A stretch of DNA of 64,000 bases, from the NCBI RefSeq assembly GCF_900104685.1, contig NZ_LT629755.1, forward strand, positions 1,860,001 through 1,924,000. Direction: 5' to 3'. Source of the stretch: Agromyces flavus. GTDB taxonomy: Bacteria > Actinomycetota > Actinomycetes > Actinomycetales > Microbacteriaceae. Positions 63,938 to 64,000 of the stretch are shown in pieces. The notes beneath the pieces were generated by a model that saw nothing but the letters and a program-made list of their open reading frames with translations, ran no database searches and had not been told where the DNA came from. The position numbers and the translations under genes were made by a program. Each line of letters opens with the position of its first letter. Position 1 is the stretch's first letter.

Positions 63938-64000
63938 GCGGACTCCCCTCGGAACTCGGCGAGCTGTCGCGGACCGAACGCGTCGGGCAGCACCTCGTCG
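63934..64000 (-). CDS. C-terminal end of cytidine deaminase (partial)
   Basis: Only the last 21 codons are inside the window, ending LPDAFGPRQLAEFRGES and the stop. LPDAFGP is the usual C-terminal motif of cytidine deaminases, and the gene overlaps deoA, a common pair. The identification rests on this short tail and the neighbour. Confidence 0.6.
   Translation of the reverse strand, partial: DEVLPDAFGPRQLAEFRGESA

Overview
The window is about 64 kb of very GC-rich DNA, densely packed with genes, with frequent GTG and TTG starts, ATGA/GTGA stop-start overlaps and many start codons placed 6-8 bases after a TANNNT box. Gene content points to a Gram-positive high-GC actinobacterium, most likely Microbacteriaceae (Agromyces/Microbacterium type; genus is inference). 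It includes an AccA-type biotinylated acyl-CoA carboxylase alpha chain with separate beta and epsilon chains, a mycobacterial-type LpdA, and an LCP ligase encoded beside purE. I found no tRNA, rRNA, CRISPR array, insertion sequence or phage gene.

Bases 1 to about 43,400 are mainly a cell-surface glycopolymer locus. It encodes nucleotide-sugar enzymes: UDP-glucose dehydrogenase, UDP-galactopyranose mutase, a bifunctional CDP-ribitol-type synthase, and a five-enzyme set (WbpA/B/E/D/I-like) expected to make UDP-2,3-diacetamido-2,3-dideoxy-hexuronates. It has some 13 glycosyltransferases, including GlfT1- and GlfT2-like galactofuranosyltransferases. It has three possible export routes (Wzm/Wzt ABC pair, Wzx-like flippase, PglK-like ABC flippase), two tandem O-antigen ligase/polymerase-like proteins, a membrane acyltransferase, and a large secreted protein with ten FG-GAP-like repeats. 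An LCP enzyme, which in other bacteria links glycopolymers to peptidoglycan, lies at the right-hand end.

The most interesting part is 4.9-13.1 kb. A Wzm/Wzt exporter leads into a fused cytidylyltransferase-reductase (Bcs1/ISPD-like). Facing it is a LicD/FKRP-like phosphotransferase fused to a methyltransferase, followed by a flippase and a GlfT2-like enzyme. I infer a galactofuranose-containing wall polymer, possibly carrying ribitol-phosphate, in an organism with no sign of a mycolate envelope in this window.

Bases 41-64 kb are mostly housekeeping: purE/purK, a GtrA protein, a solitary DarT-like ADP-ribosyltransferase, birA with a PH-domain protein, accD/accE, a two-component system whose kinase is frameshifted plus a pseudo-kinase-like partner, a TrmA-family RNA methyltransferase, maf, accA, an APC permease, lpdA, and a nucleoside-salvage block (PNP, phospho-sugar mutase, PTS IIA/IIB, adenosine deaminase, thymidine phosphorylase, end of cytidine deaminase). 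No stretch longer than about 285 bases lacks a gene.
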